This document shows positions 39,601 through 50,900 of a stretch of DNA of 64,000 nucleotides, one piece after another. A program made the translations under genes and the position numbers. The stretch is from contig CM056563.1 of NCBI GenBank assembly GCA_029721515.1, forward strand, positions 17,737,954 through 17,801,953, in the 5' to 3' direction. Every line of letters begins with the position of its first letter. The stretch's first letter is position 1. The stretch is from Synanceia verrucosa. Taxonomy: Eukaryota; Chordata; Actinopteri; Perciformes; Synanceiidae. Under the pieces are notes generated by a model. That model saw only the letters and a list, made by a program, of their open reading frames with translations. It did not search any database and was not told the origin of the DNA.

Positions 39601-42600
39601 CATTTTTTTTTCATGATGAAAGAGTGCATCTCTTCTTTCATTTGAGCTACTCTGTGTTTTCAGAGACATGGTACAAAATATTCTCTGGGTCTAGAAATAT
39701 GACTCAAAAAAAAAACCTGGCACTCAAAAAGTCAACAATGAACAGCAGCAGCAGGATGAGATTTTGTCAGATTATCCATTATTTGTCCCATAAATGGGGA
39801 AATCTGCCTCATTACAGCAGCAAAGTGGACAGTTCAACATTACAATAATGGCTGATAAAAAAAATAAGAACCAGTGACACCAGTAAACAAGTAGAAGTTA
39901 GTAGATAACAAAGTGAATAAGTGAAAAATGTACTGCAAAATATGTGTATGACTAATGACCAATCAGTGTGCTGTTTAAATCTGTAAGTTTAAATCTGTAG
40001 ATTTCATTGTCAGCATATGAGTCTGATAGGACCCTGCCCCCTTAGTCACTGTTTCCATGACAAACAGTTGCTGTATTGTGATTGGACAATCAGTGTTTGG
40101 GGTGGGGTGCAGTTCATATGGGGCCTTTTTTGTGCCCACAAATCCATTGTCAGTGTAAATGTGCTCAAAAGCAAAGTGATACCTAAACATCCTCATTTAT
40201 CAAATACTAATCACACTTGAAAAGCAGCGTGTCACATGATGAGGAACAACCAGTCACAGCCTGCAGGTATGTCCCACAGACTATTTTACTTGCTTTTCCC
40301 TTCACATCTGCGACAACCTCCAGTTTAAAAGAGAGGAAAAATTGACAGAGAGATGGAGCAGTAAATCTGTGTGTGAACACTGACCTGCATGAGCTGGTCG
40401 TGTTGCTGTGGATCAAATTCTCCCTCCAGGTCAGCCTGACTGAAGGCCAGCTGCTCGTTGCCGGTCAGCTCCTGAAGCCTCTTCAGCTTCTCCATGATCT
40501 CATTTCTCTTTAAGTTCTTTAACTGCTTCAGCTGCTCCCGTTTCTGCTCTTTTTCCTGAAATGGTTTTTGGGAGAGAGAGACAGAAAGGTTGGATTATAT
40601 TAGCTAATGAGTGAAGGGTTTAACAGAGCAAGGGAATGTTAATACTGGAGAGACTGAGGGCTACATGATACACACCTTGTCCTTCCTTTCTTTTACTTCA
40701 CTCCTTTTGCGTTTCCTACGGTCATCTTTAGAGCGCACTGAGGTGGCGATGTTGCGAGGGTAGGTCTTGATCTGCTGAGCATCGGGCTCTTCAAAGCGGA
40801 AGTTGTAGCTTCTCTCAAAGTCCTCCTGACGCTCCAAGAAAGACTCCCCTTCCTCTTCAGAGTCCTCCACTTCGTCCTGGACCACCTCATCGTAGGTTGG
40901 GATCCTTCATACACCAGAAGGGTTCACAGAAAATGCTTTATGTTTCCTTCACTTCACAGTTCACAAGGAACTAACATCCCAAACAACATACCGTTCATCA
41001 TCGTCATCATCTAGGTAGCCCTTGTTGAGGACATAGTCTCTCAGGAAACACTCCTTCTCATCCAGCTCTGGGTCATTCCAGTAGTCTCTTAAGTATTTCT
41101 GTCTCAACACAAAATTATCTCATCACTAACAAACCTCACCAAAATTAAATTCCTACCGTGCCTTCTTCGTTATTTTTCACTCTCACCATGTCCTTCACCT
41201 CCTCCGGACCCTCAAGGTCAGCCTGACCTTTCAGCCACTCCACATAGTCGGCCTCTTCTTTATCCTACAGACAGAAACAGGAGCAGGAGTTTATCCTGAT
41301 GTGTAATGCTTTAAAATGTTGCTAATTCAATAAAGGAACTAACTGCCAGCTGCTTCTGACCTTCTCTTCCTGTGTTTTGATCCTCCTGGTCAGCAGCTCA
41401 GATTGTCCATCTCGATCACTCGCCTCATCGTCGTCGCTGTCTTGGATGAACTTGCGGAAGCTGAGGAGAGATTTTAGTTTCTGTAAATAGTTTGTCATAA
41501 AGTAATGCTGCCAGATACCTTCAGACTGTCCTACCTGTCCTTCAGCTCCCGTTGCTCTTGGATGTAGCTCGGAGAGGCAGCTCTCTTTGAAGGAAAACAA
41601 TGAGGATTAACAAAACAACACCATCACCGGTAAGTATCTCCACATTCCTGAGGGAACTACATTATTTTTTTAACAGGGTCTACCTCCATTCGCTTGGCCG
41701 CCTCCTCATCATCACTGTCATCATCGTCCTCATATTTACTGTAAAAGCAAAATGAAAAAGATCATTAGACAAAAGAACTTGAAAACAGCAACAGCAGGCT
41801 TTACAAGTGTGTCAATACAGGTGATAATGTTTCCAAAAAGAAATAAATATGAAAAAAACTATGATATCTACCAAGATGACAACAGGTTGTACAAACACTG
41901 AAAAGACACAAGCGTGGCTTAACCAACAGAAAAGTTTCTTTAAATTTCACTTAAAAGGGTCCAGTATTGTGTCGCACTGGACATGCAGAAATCAATTTAT
42001 GACTGCTTTAATTATCTAGTGTGACAGATATTTAAAGCCGGGAGGGGGGGGGTTCCTTCCCAGTACTTTCTTGCTGTGAGGCAACAGTCATTAACCACTG
42101 CACCACCGTGCCACCACAACTTCAATCCAATTTTAAAAATAGAAATCTATAGTATTAATAAGCTCATTGAGTGAATGTCATATTTTCTAACAAGGACAGC
42201 TCTGAAGTTCTCCTACTGATTGGCAAATAAATGAATCACCAAAAATGCATCACCCTGACAAATCTGCATTTAAAGTAACTCACTCACCCCTCCTTTTCCA
42301 GTATGACTTTACGTTCATAGTCCTTCAGATACATGGGCTTTACAGCAGTCTTTGACGATGAAGGCTTTTCTCCATTGGTGGATGCAGCTGAAAGATTTAA
42401 ATGTCAATATACACACTGCTGAACACATTTATTATTCCACCACCCAGTGTCAGGTGTTTTCCAACAATGCCCTACATTAACAGTATTGCTGATTTAGCTA
42501 AGCGTGCGTTAACAGAGAAGTGAAGCGTAGGGAACTCAGTGACAAAAGAAAGATTCTGACTTTAAGCTCTTCGAGACAAATAGGACTGTTTCAGTAAGCA

Positions 42601-43137
42601 GGCCAACACCACTGACAGCAGCACTCATCGATCACCTTCTGAGTAGAACTTCACATCAGTCTGGTAGATCTTGGGGTCTTTCTTCTTGAGCAGAGACAAT
42701 GTCCTATAGAAATCTCTCTCTACTTCAGGATCCAGCTCCTGTGATGGCAAATGGCAATCAACGTATAAACATATGAACATGTGAAACATAAGCACGCATT
42801 GTTGTCTGTATCTGCAGTGTGGAAAGAGAAGCAGCAGAGATGCTAACCACTTCACTGTCATCAGAGCTGGACTCAGACGACTCGCTATCATCTCCTCTGT
42901 CTCCATATCGGTCCTTCACTGGACAACAATACAGAAAACCCATACATTACACCCACATGTCACACAAAGTCGTAGAAAACAAGTTGAAGCTAGCTAAGCT
43001 TAGCACACTCAGGGCTGCTAGCTTGCTAGTTCAGCCGTCTAGCTCACAGTGACACACTCACGTCTTTGTAGCTCTTCTCTCTGTCGGTATTTGTCGTATT
43101 TCTGCGCGAAGCCGGGGTTAATCTTCAACTCCGACAT
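36629..43137 (-). CDS. kri1: KRI1 ribosome biogenesis factor
   Basis: Eighteen coding exons: 43137-43062, 42918-42848, 42738-42636, 42387-42288, 41738-41684, 41584-41535, 41460-41361, 41264-41187, 41098-40992, 40904-40676, 40555-40385, 38993-38918, 38800-38691, 38602-38443, 38362-38232, 37454-37390, 37303-37208 and 37112-36629. They total 2262 bases (753 aa; human is near 700). Kri1 is a nucleolar protein that binds Krr1 and is needed for 40S subunit assembly in yeast. The start MSELKINPGFAQKYDKYRQR and exon 2 (KDRYGDRGDD) match the family N-terminus. Exons 1-10 hold many Asp/Glu/Ser clusters and IPTYDEVV. Exon 11 is a basic helix. Exon 14 has a Lys-rich, probably nucleolar-targeting stretch. 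Exons 15-16 carry the Kri1 C-terminal domain (FEQYLDEYYKLDYEDIIDDL, then LNQWCSLKKTCM). The last exon ends in RLKAYGLNPKRLFFRQLGRQ and a Lys-rich tail. All donors are GT and all acceptors AG. Confidence 0.97.
42040..42115. repeat. short teleost retroelement-like fragment in kri1 intron
   Basis: The stretch 'gctgtgaggcaacagtcatt' followed by 'aaccactgcaccaccgtgcc' is one I recognise from a very common fish interspersed repeat. The copy is only about 70 bases and the family is not determined. Confidence 0.5.
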
Positions 43138-45961
43138 GGTTTTAATGAAGGAGAAGTTTTACGCTGCAATTACAAGTACACGCTCGTGAGGGGAAGTCAT
43201 TCCAGCTGCTGCATGCGGAGAACTGAACCACATGGTTTCCGGTACACGGATCATTGATTACATATCTTGTCCATCAGGGGGCGCTGCAGTACTGATTTCA
43301 TTTAATTACAATTGCGATTGACATTCCTTTCAATTGTAACCTTTTAACCTTAAATTAAATACTTAATCTACATGTGCAATATTACATTTAGATATTTTTA
43401 AATGTTTTCTAAGAAAAATATCTTCTAAGATTTTTTTTATGTTTTTATTGTGGCGAATCTCGAGAATGCATTAAAAAGTTTCATATTTTATTGAGGAAAT
43501 AATCCACATGAGCAATATTATATTTGGATATTTTTATCTATAAACAACTACTTACCTAATCCCTAACTTTGCAGTGTGGCTGCCACCAGTAAACTGCTAA
43601 CTGAGACCCCAAATATAGTCAGTTTGCCAAATAAGCAATAGTATCAGCACATAAAAGTGAAAAGACAAGTTATCTGAATGATAAAGAAAATCTAGGCTAT
43701 ATAAAATTGTTAATTACATCTAGTGTCATTTTATTTTTTATTTTTTTTTATTTTAACCATAACCATAAAAATATAACATATTAAACATGTTTCACTCTCT
43801 GTAAAGGTGTTTGTAACCTTCCCAGATAAAAAAATTAAATTGAAGTCTTTATGATCATTTTCATAAGAGTGCATACAATGAAATCGAACACACGTTTCAT
43901 TACACACAGGGTTAAATACACAATTTACCCACTTACGCTAAATGTGACATGTCCCAAATAGGGTAAATGATATTACTGATGAATAAAGTGATTTGATTGT
44001 GTAATGACTGAACAGGCAAGATATTCACTCAGTGCGGGAAGTTTCCAGGCTGTCAGACAGATAAGATTATGTTGTGTACCTTCAGAGATGTCTGGGATGA
44101 ACAAGCTCCAGAATAAACCTGAAATGGACTGAAATGACATCACAGCATGAATATAAGGTAAGAGTCCTCTCTCCAACTAAACACACTGTGAGCCAAGGTC
44201 AGTGACAGTCTGACCGGCTGGTTTCAGGTGCTTGAGTTTGTCAGGTGAGCAGTAATGTTGTACAATTACACATCTGAAATATCTGGTGCAAGCTACTGGA
44301 AACCTGCTCGGCAATCAGCATGAAACAACAAATAAGCTTTAATAATATAAGAATTGATAAGTGAAGTAAACTGGGTTGCAGAAAGAGAAAAACACCTGTA
44401 GTAGAGAAAACTACAATAGTATATTAACTCATTCACCTGTGGGAGTCACTGAGTGGTCCAGCCTGCCAAACATGACCTCCGTGGTTCAATTAATGATTAA
44501 TGATGTCAAGGGATTCACAAGCTTTCCTTGAAAAACATGTTTATTCTGGAGTCTGCACAAACAAAAACATTCTGTGCTGAAAGTCAGTGACACATCAGGT
44601 TCACACTGATTAATGATGCCATGAGCTGCTTGAATAATCAAATACAGGGGGATCTGAGAGTCGCCACAAACTGCTTGTTTTCTTATTTGCATGTTTGACC
44701 ACATGTCTGTAGATGTGTCACTGCATCTTGCTATCAGCTCAACACTTCCGCTCTTCCTCAGCCTTGAACTTTGCATGTGACATGACGATTGGTGGGTTTG
44801 ACCACAGCTTGGCGGGGTCACAAAGCTGTTTGTTTTCCCTCTCCTCTCAGCTAGCCGCTGTTGTGGCTCACTCTTAAAGCTACCACCAGACATAGATTTC
44901 GAAAACATAATTTGTTATGGCTACAAGATTGTTAACACGTTACAAATTGGTCATGGTACTAAGCTGTACACGCAGTCTTGCGGTCACGCAGTGTAAATCA
45001 ATATGGTGTTGTTGGCTTATAAAAAGCATCATCTGACAATTTATTATGTCACTCAAGTTAACAGTACGCCACCTAAATTATATATTGATTAACACGTAAA
45101 CAAAAAAGTAAATATTACCAAATTTCAAGGGGTGTTTAGTGTATCCAGACTGCATTCAGAATGCTGATATATCTTTTTATTTTATGTCTGAGACAGACTT
45201 CCTCACATTCATTTTTCCTTTCTGTGTTCTCACAGTGTTGGAGAATTTCTAAGGAACTGCGTGGGTTTCGCCTTCCGCTGTGATGGCCCGGCTTTCTCGG
45301 AAGGAGTTCTCGTTTTCCATAGAAGAGCTAAAGAAACACCCCCGGACACCCTTAAAAAAAGAGGGGGAAAGAAAAAAAAAACAAGCCTCGCTCCACGTTT
45401 TCTGTCTACATACCAAAGCTGCTGGATGGAAACACTGGAATAGGCTGCCAGACATTATTCAAAACCTCTCATCCGACTCATACACCATGATAAAAGGACA
45501 GAGGGAAAGTAAGAAGGCTTTGCAACATCTAATCAAAATAGTTTTAAATGTGATCATGATCTTTGAAAACACCTAAGTAGCAAAATGGAGGTGTTTGAAT
45601 CGTTTCCTGAAAGTAATGGATGAATGGTTGTAGTCAATTAAGATTCATTAATAAAAAGTGGAAATTCTTAGCTGAAAGTAGTGAATTTAATAATAAATGG
45701 TTCAGACATTTATTCAACACTCCAGGTAGTCTCAGGTAAAATGACCAAAGTGACCTCAACACTCAACAGTTTTTTTGTGCAACTGTATTTGCTATTGACC
45801 TGAAGGGGAAAAAGGAAAACATTGGAGTTCATCTCAAGGACTTTTAGTTTCTTAACAATCAACTGATGTGACTACTAATCAGTTTTACATTAAAGAAAAT
45901 TCAGAAATCAGGCTTCAAAAATTGAACTCGGACAGAAGTGATTCTATAATAAATAGAAGCA
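43138..45961. other. kri1 promoter side and spacer to ldlr
   Basis: No further gene seen. The kri1 promoter should lie just above 43137. The rest is AT-rich with short open frames of no known similarity, including a plus-strand frame at 45280-45576 that is Lys-rich by base composition only. A degraded piece resembling the tandem-repeat family of 59.9 kb lies near 45610-45700. Confidence 0.5.
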
Positions 45962-45967
45962 TTTATT
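45962..45967 (-). terminator. candidate distal poly(A) signal for ldlr
   Basis: TTTATT on plus (AATAAA on minus) lies about 1.97 kb past the ldlr stop, fitting the long 3' UTR known for this gene in mammals. A nearer AATAAA at 47357-47362, inside a repeat, is an alternative site. Confidence 0.45.
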
Positions 45968-46939
45968 TATGTACAGCAAATGTTTAAAGTTTACAACAAA
46001 GTCTAAAACACTGGCATTATTACCCCCCCCCCAAAAAAAAACAAACAATAAAGAACAAATATTTACATTTATGAACATTACATTCACACTCTTAATCTGC
46101 TGTTTCACAGGCAGTGAATGTAAATTTAAATTATTTACATGCAGCTTCACTGGAACTTAATAAACCCTCAAAATAAAAGTTAGGTGCAACCTAACTGTTC
46201 CTGTCCCTCAAACAATTTACTGTAAACAGAAAGACACACTGATTTTATACATAACCACTGAGTTCATTACAACATAATGTGTCATTAAAAAGGCACATAC
46301 ATGCCAGCGATGCAAGTAAAAAAGCTCAGGTAGCTGGTGAGAACTGTGTTTTTAAAACTACAGTTGTGCACATGGCTTTCTTTCGTCAGGAATGCTGGAG
46401 GCAAGTTGAAGTTCGGGTCCCGGGGGAGGATGTAAATGTACACGTGCAGGGGCGCAGAGCGTTAGCCGCAATCCCATTGGTCACACGTGGTTGCATCAAA
46501 GCCATCTGGCCTTTCAGGAATGCAGTGGTTTTCCCCACAGAGGGGCATAAGGAGGGAAAATTTAAACATGTCAGACGATCACAAATCAGGAGCTGAGAAA
46601 GTGTTCAGAGAAACTTGCAAACAAAAGGCAGCTGCTGAGGAACCTTGTGTCCTGACCATATGGCGATACGTGGAATCTGAGGGCTATCTTAGTGTAAATC
46701 CAGGCACAGACACAAGCATTATTTGAGGTTAGCTGCAGCAGTGTCTTAAGATCTCTGTGGGTGTTATTTTCACTTCACTACTGAGTCAATGACTGTTAAA
46801 TTCAAAATTACACACATAAATGTACATCATTTGGACTTATTGAGGTCACGCTGGTTAAACTGGCATTGGCAGAATTCACATTAGTACAGTTTTACAATCA
46901 CCTACTGGATGCTCAACCTTCTTGTTTCCCATGAATTGG

Positions 46940-47515
46940 GGGAATACATTTGCCTTCAAGGCAGACAGGTGACTCTACATTCAGGCTGTGTGTTAAGTGT
47001 GGAGCCGTACGGTGGTTAGCTTAGCTTTGCATAACGACTGGAAACAGCTAGCCTGGCTCTGTCCAGGTAATACAATCCAGCTACCAGCTGCTCTAAAGCT
47101 CACTATTCACTGTACGCATTGTTGGTTTGTTGCTACGTACAGAAAAAACACAACGTAAATTCGACGTGTCTTAATGCTAATATGAGTTAGCGTTCTTGTC
47201 GAGAGTTGAATGCGAAAAACGATACCACTTGTATCTGTGTATTTATGGAGTCAAAAGCCGGTTAGCTAAGCTTAGCTTAGCACAAACACTGGGAAGATGG
47301 GTAAACAGCTAGCTGGGCTCTGTCCAAATGTAGTCAAATAAACAAGTTATATCTAGTTTATTAATTCTGTACAAAACTACAATTCTCACCGGGCTAGCTG
47401 TTTCCCATTGCTTTCAGTCTTTAAGTTAAGCTAAGCTAACTGTTTGCTCATGGTAGCTACATCCGTGGTTGTATCTATATTTACTATAGGCCTACAGACA
47501 TGAGAGGGCCAAAAG
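46940..47515. repeat. inverted and direct copies of a teleost repeat in predicted ldlr 3' UTR
   Basis: Two direct partial copies (around 47015-47105 and 47215-47345) carry 'gttagcttagc' and 'aaacagctagcctggctctg' type motifs. A third, inverted copy at about 47390-47510 has 'gctagctgtttccca' and 'aagctaagctaactg'. The second and third could pair as an imperfect hairpin. Same family as 20997-22545. Confidence 0.7.
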
Positions 47516-47931
47516 AGAAAATAAGCTTCAATAATGTTCCATGAGCAGACAAAAGTATAAAAAAAATCACTTGTGTGAATTCTACCTTTCACGTTTCACA
47601 ATTATAAGTTTTCAGTCATACTGAAAAACAATACATTATGTGGTGTTAACAGAGACTCCAGTTGTATCATCATCATCATCACAGTCAGCTTGAAAAAAAA
47701 AATGTTATGATGATGAAGGATCCACCATCTGTTGATTTGGCATGATTTGGTGAGCGTTAGATTGTCAGCTTCACACAGGTTTTTCCACTGCAGAGCATTT
47801 ACTGTCTGTGAGGATATAAGAGTTCTGCTACTGGCTTTCGCTTCCATCTTTGTGCTGTGTGAGGTAAAAATACAAAAGGACGTCCAAGGTAGCTTATCAT
47901 TGAGGCTCTTCTTTCCACTACATTTTTTTTT

Positions 47932-50900
47932 TCAGTTTTCTGTGAAGGCTGGATTATCTGCCTCTTCATCCAAACTCACGACTTGTCTCTGATGGGACGA
48001 CAAATTAAAAAGGATGTCAGATACAACATATAAACTGTAGCCTCTGCTAAACTAAAACATACTGGCTGTGAAACTTGACTCACTTTTGGATACGAGTAGC
48101 CATCAGGGCTGTGGCTCCTCCAAATGTGCACTTGGTCCTCAGTGGTTTTCTGATAGACGGGATTGTCAAAATGAATCGTGTTGGTGTTCTTCAGCCTGTA
48201 GTTCCTCCATAGCAGAATGCCACCAATAACCACCAGACAAACAATGGCTTCATGAAGCAGACATGGAAAGAGATGAAACATCATGCTTGTTGTTATTTCA
48301 AGTGATTTGTACTTTCTGTGAAGATGCAGACTTTGCGGCAGCTGCTGAAGCAACTCACCCAGAGGTAATGTGATGTACAGAGCCATCTGGGCCGTGGAGG
48401 CAGTGTTGGGTATGGCTGCAGCAAATTGATGTCGTAAATCTGAAGCACAGGTAAACACAAGAAAAGAAGTTAATGATACACGGAGCTGACTTGGAATATA
48501 CACATCGCAGCCTATGTCAGAGCTGAGGGTAATGCACTCAAACATGACAAACTTTGTAAAAAGTCAACACGAAGGTAAAATGCATACCCAAATTGACCTT
48601 AATTTGAGGTGTCATAGAATTGTGCCATGAAAAAGAACTGAACTAAAATACGCAAAACCACCATTATGATACTTACCTGGAGAGGTGACAGGAGCAACCG
48701 TGGTGGTCTGGGGAATTTTAGGGTTGACAGGCTGGGGTGACGGGGTCTTTGGTTCAGGTGTGGTGGTCATTAAGGGAGGCTTGGTGGTGTGTGGTACTGG
48801 CCTGGCTGCAGTGCTGGTGATTGTGTTGGGCACAGTGGTGGTATGGACCACAGGCTTCAGTGTGGTACGGACCAGGGGCTTCGGTGTGGTGCGGACCAAT
48901 GGTTTTGGTGTGGTGCTGGCTGGCAAAGGTGGCTGATAAGTGGGGTTGGTAGTTGGAGTTTGAGGCTGCATGGGAGCTGCAGATGTTGGCACAGCTAGTA
49001 AAGTACAAAAACAGAATGAGGATGACGGAGAGTCATAAATAGGACCACCTGAAGTAAATATTACATTTAGAGGACAGAAATTAGGATTTGCTCTTTGTTA
49101 ATTTACATACCAGGTACACATGTCCTCATATCTCTGGTTAACATCATGTTATCTGGACAGACACAGGTATATTTTGGGGGATGACTGCCCACTTGAGGAG
49201 CTGCCAGGCACATGAACTCACAACCAGATACCTGGCACCAATCCCTCCCTGCAATGGAAAAAAGGATGAAATATCTTTAAGTGTAAGGACTTCACATGTT
49301 TTGTAGCCATTATCAGTGTTGTTATACTAAAGCAATGGTTAGATGTTTTGGGAAATACACGTTTTGCACTTTTGGCTCAGAGTTAGAGGGGAAATTGATA
49401 TTTTTAAGCCTTGATTGATGTATAAAGAGAACTGGATAGTCTTGCTAAAACAGGTCTGGATTTGCTATGAGCACCTTTCTGAACTGCATGCAATAGCGTC
49501 ATCTCTTACCAGCAGGTTGTTTGAGGTTATGGAAGACAATAATGTCCTCTGGTGATGTGAGGTGCTCTGCCACTGGTGTGATGTCACCACCGGTCAGCCT
49601 GTTTGCACTGAGGATGGCGTTGTTACTAACATCTGTCCAGAACACTCTTTCCTGGGAGCATGAAAAGACAAGCAAGCATTTAAGAGATTATAGCGTAGTA
49701 GTAGTGAGGAATACTACTGTTTACGTGTGTAGTGAGGAGGTATGTTGTGTATGACAGGCAGCTCTGGGTAATGTGTAACAGAGGTTATCAGGTGGTAAAC
49801 ATCTACCTCAAACACGGTGAGGCCCAGCGGGTGGGCCAGCATGTGTTCATCAATGACGATGGTGTGTCGACCACCGCCCTGGACGTCGATACTGGAGAGG
49901 GTGTGCAGCTTAGAATCCACCCAGTAGAGCCGCTGGTTCAACAGGTCTGGGGAGGAGGCAGACAGGGGTGGTGGGGGAGTCAACAGATCAGACCGCTGGC
50001 TTTCACATGAATAAATAAAAAAAACTACTTGAAACCAGAGAGACATGAATGTGAGTTTACCAAGTGTTATTCCATTAGGCCACACAATGTTGTCAGTAAC
50101 GAGAGCGGTGCGGTCTCCTCCGTTAAGACCTCCCTTCTCAATCTTAGCAGGACTTCCCCAGTCTGTCCAGTAAATGAAGCTGGGAGGACAGAGATATGTT
50201 ATAAATACAGAAAAGAAATGACACAAATGCAGTGAGTCTAGGACGTATTATTGCAGTTTTTAACAATGCTATTAAACTTACTTGCTGTGGGGGTCGACCA
50301 CGATAGCACGAGGTTTAGACAAGCCTTGGTGGAAAAGAGTTTTGCGGCGGCTACCGTCAGCAGTTACCACGGAGACAGTGCTGTGGATGCTGTCGGTCCA
50401 GTACAGATTACCATGGATCCAGTCAAAAGCGATGCCTTCGGGGGCATCAATGTCGCTACCGACGACAACGCTGTGATGAGCTGGGTTTTCAGCCGAGGCC
50501 ATCTGAGCTCTGGTTTGAAAGAGCAGAAGTCAAGTGGCAGCAAAGGAAACAGGAAACACTACTTTCATTGTCATTTTATTCCTGACCTGTAGATCTTCTT
50601 CTGGGAGATGTCCGACCAGTAGATCTCATTGGCAGCCATGTCCACGTCGAGGGCCATGACATTCTTTAGACGGGGGATTACTCTGGTGTACTCACTTTTG
50701 TCCAAAGTCATCTTTCTGATTTCATGACGGTTGGTGAAGAAAAGGTAGGCTATTGTACCTACAAAATAAGAGAGGACATATTTACTTTATTTGTCATTGT
50801 GTGGGAATGTCCAAAGACATACATGGGGATTAGGTTAATTGGCTAATTTAAATTGTCCATAGGTGTGAATGTGAGTGTGAGTGGTTGTCTGTCTCTATGT

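Noticed and set aside
45280..45576. 98-codon Lys-rich plus-strand frame
   Set aside because: Lysines come from an A-rich tract; no family resemblance. It lies beyond the predicted ldlr 3' end as spacer.
47976..48545. 189-codon continuous minus-strand frame joining ldlr exons 16 and 17
   Set aside because: The frame is open across intron 16 by chance; clear splice sites at 48359 and 48247 give the conserved transmembrane join, so the intron is not coding.
48685..48936. Gly/Val-rich plus-strand frame opposite the ldlr mucin exon
   Set aside because: Antisense reading of the Thr/Pro repeat; composition artefact.
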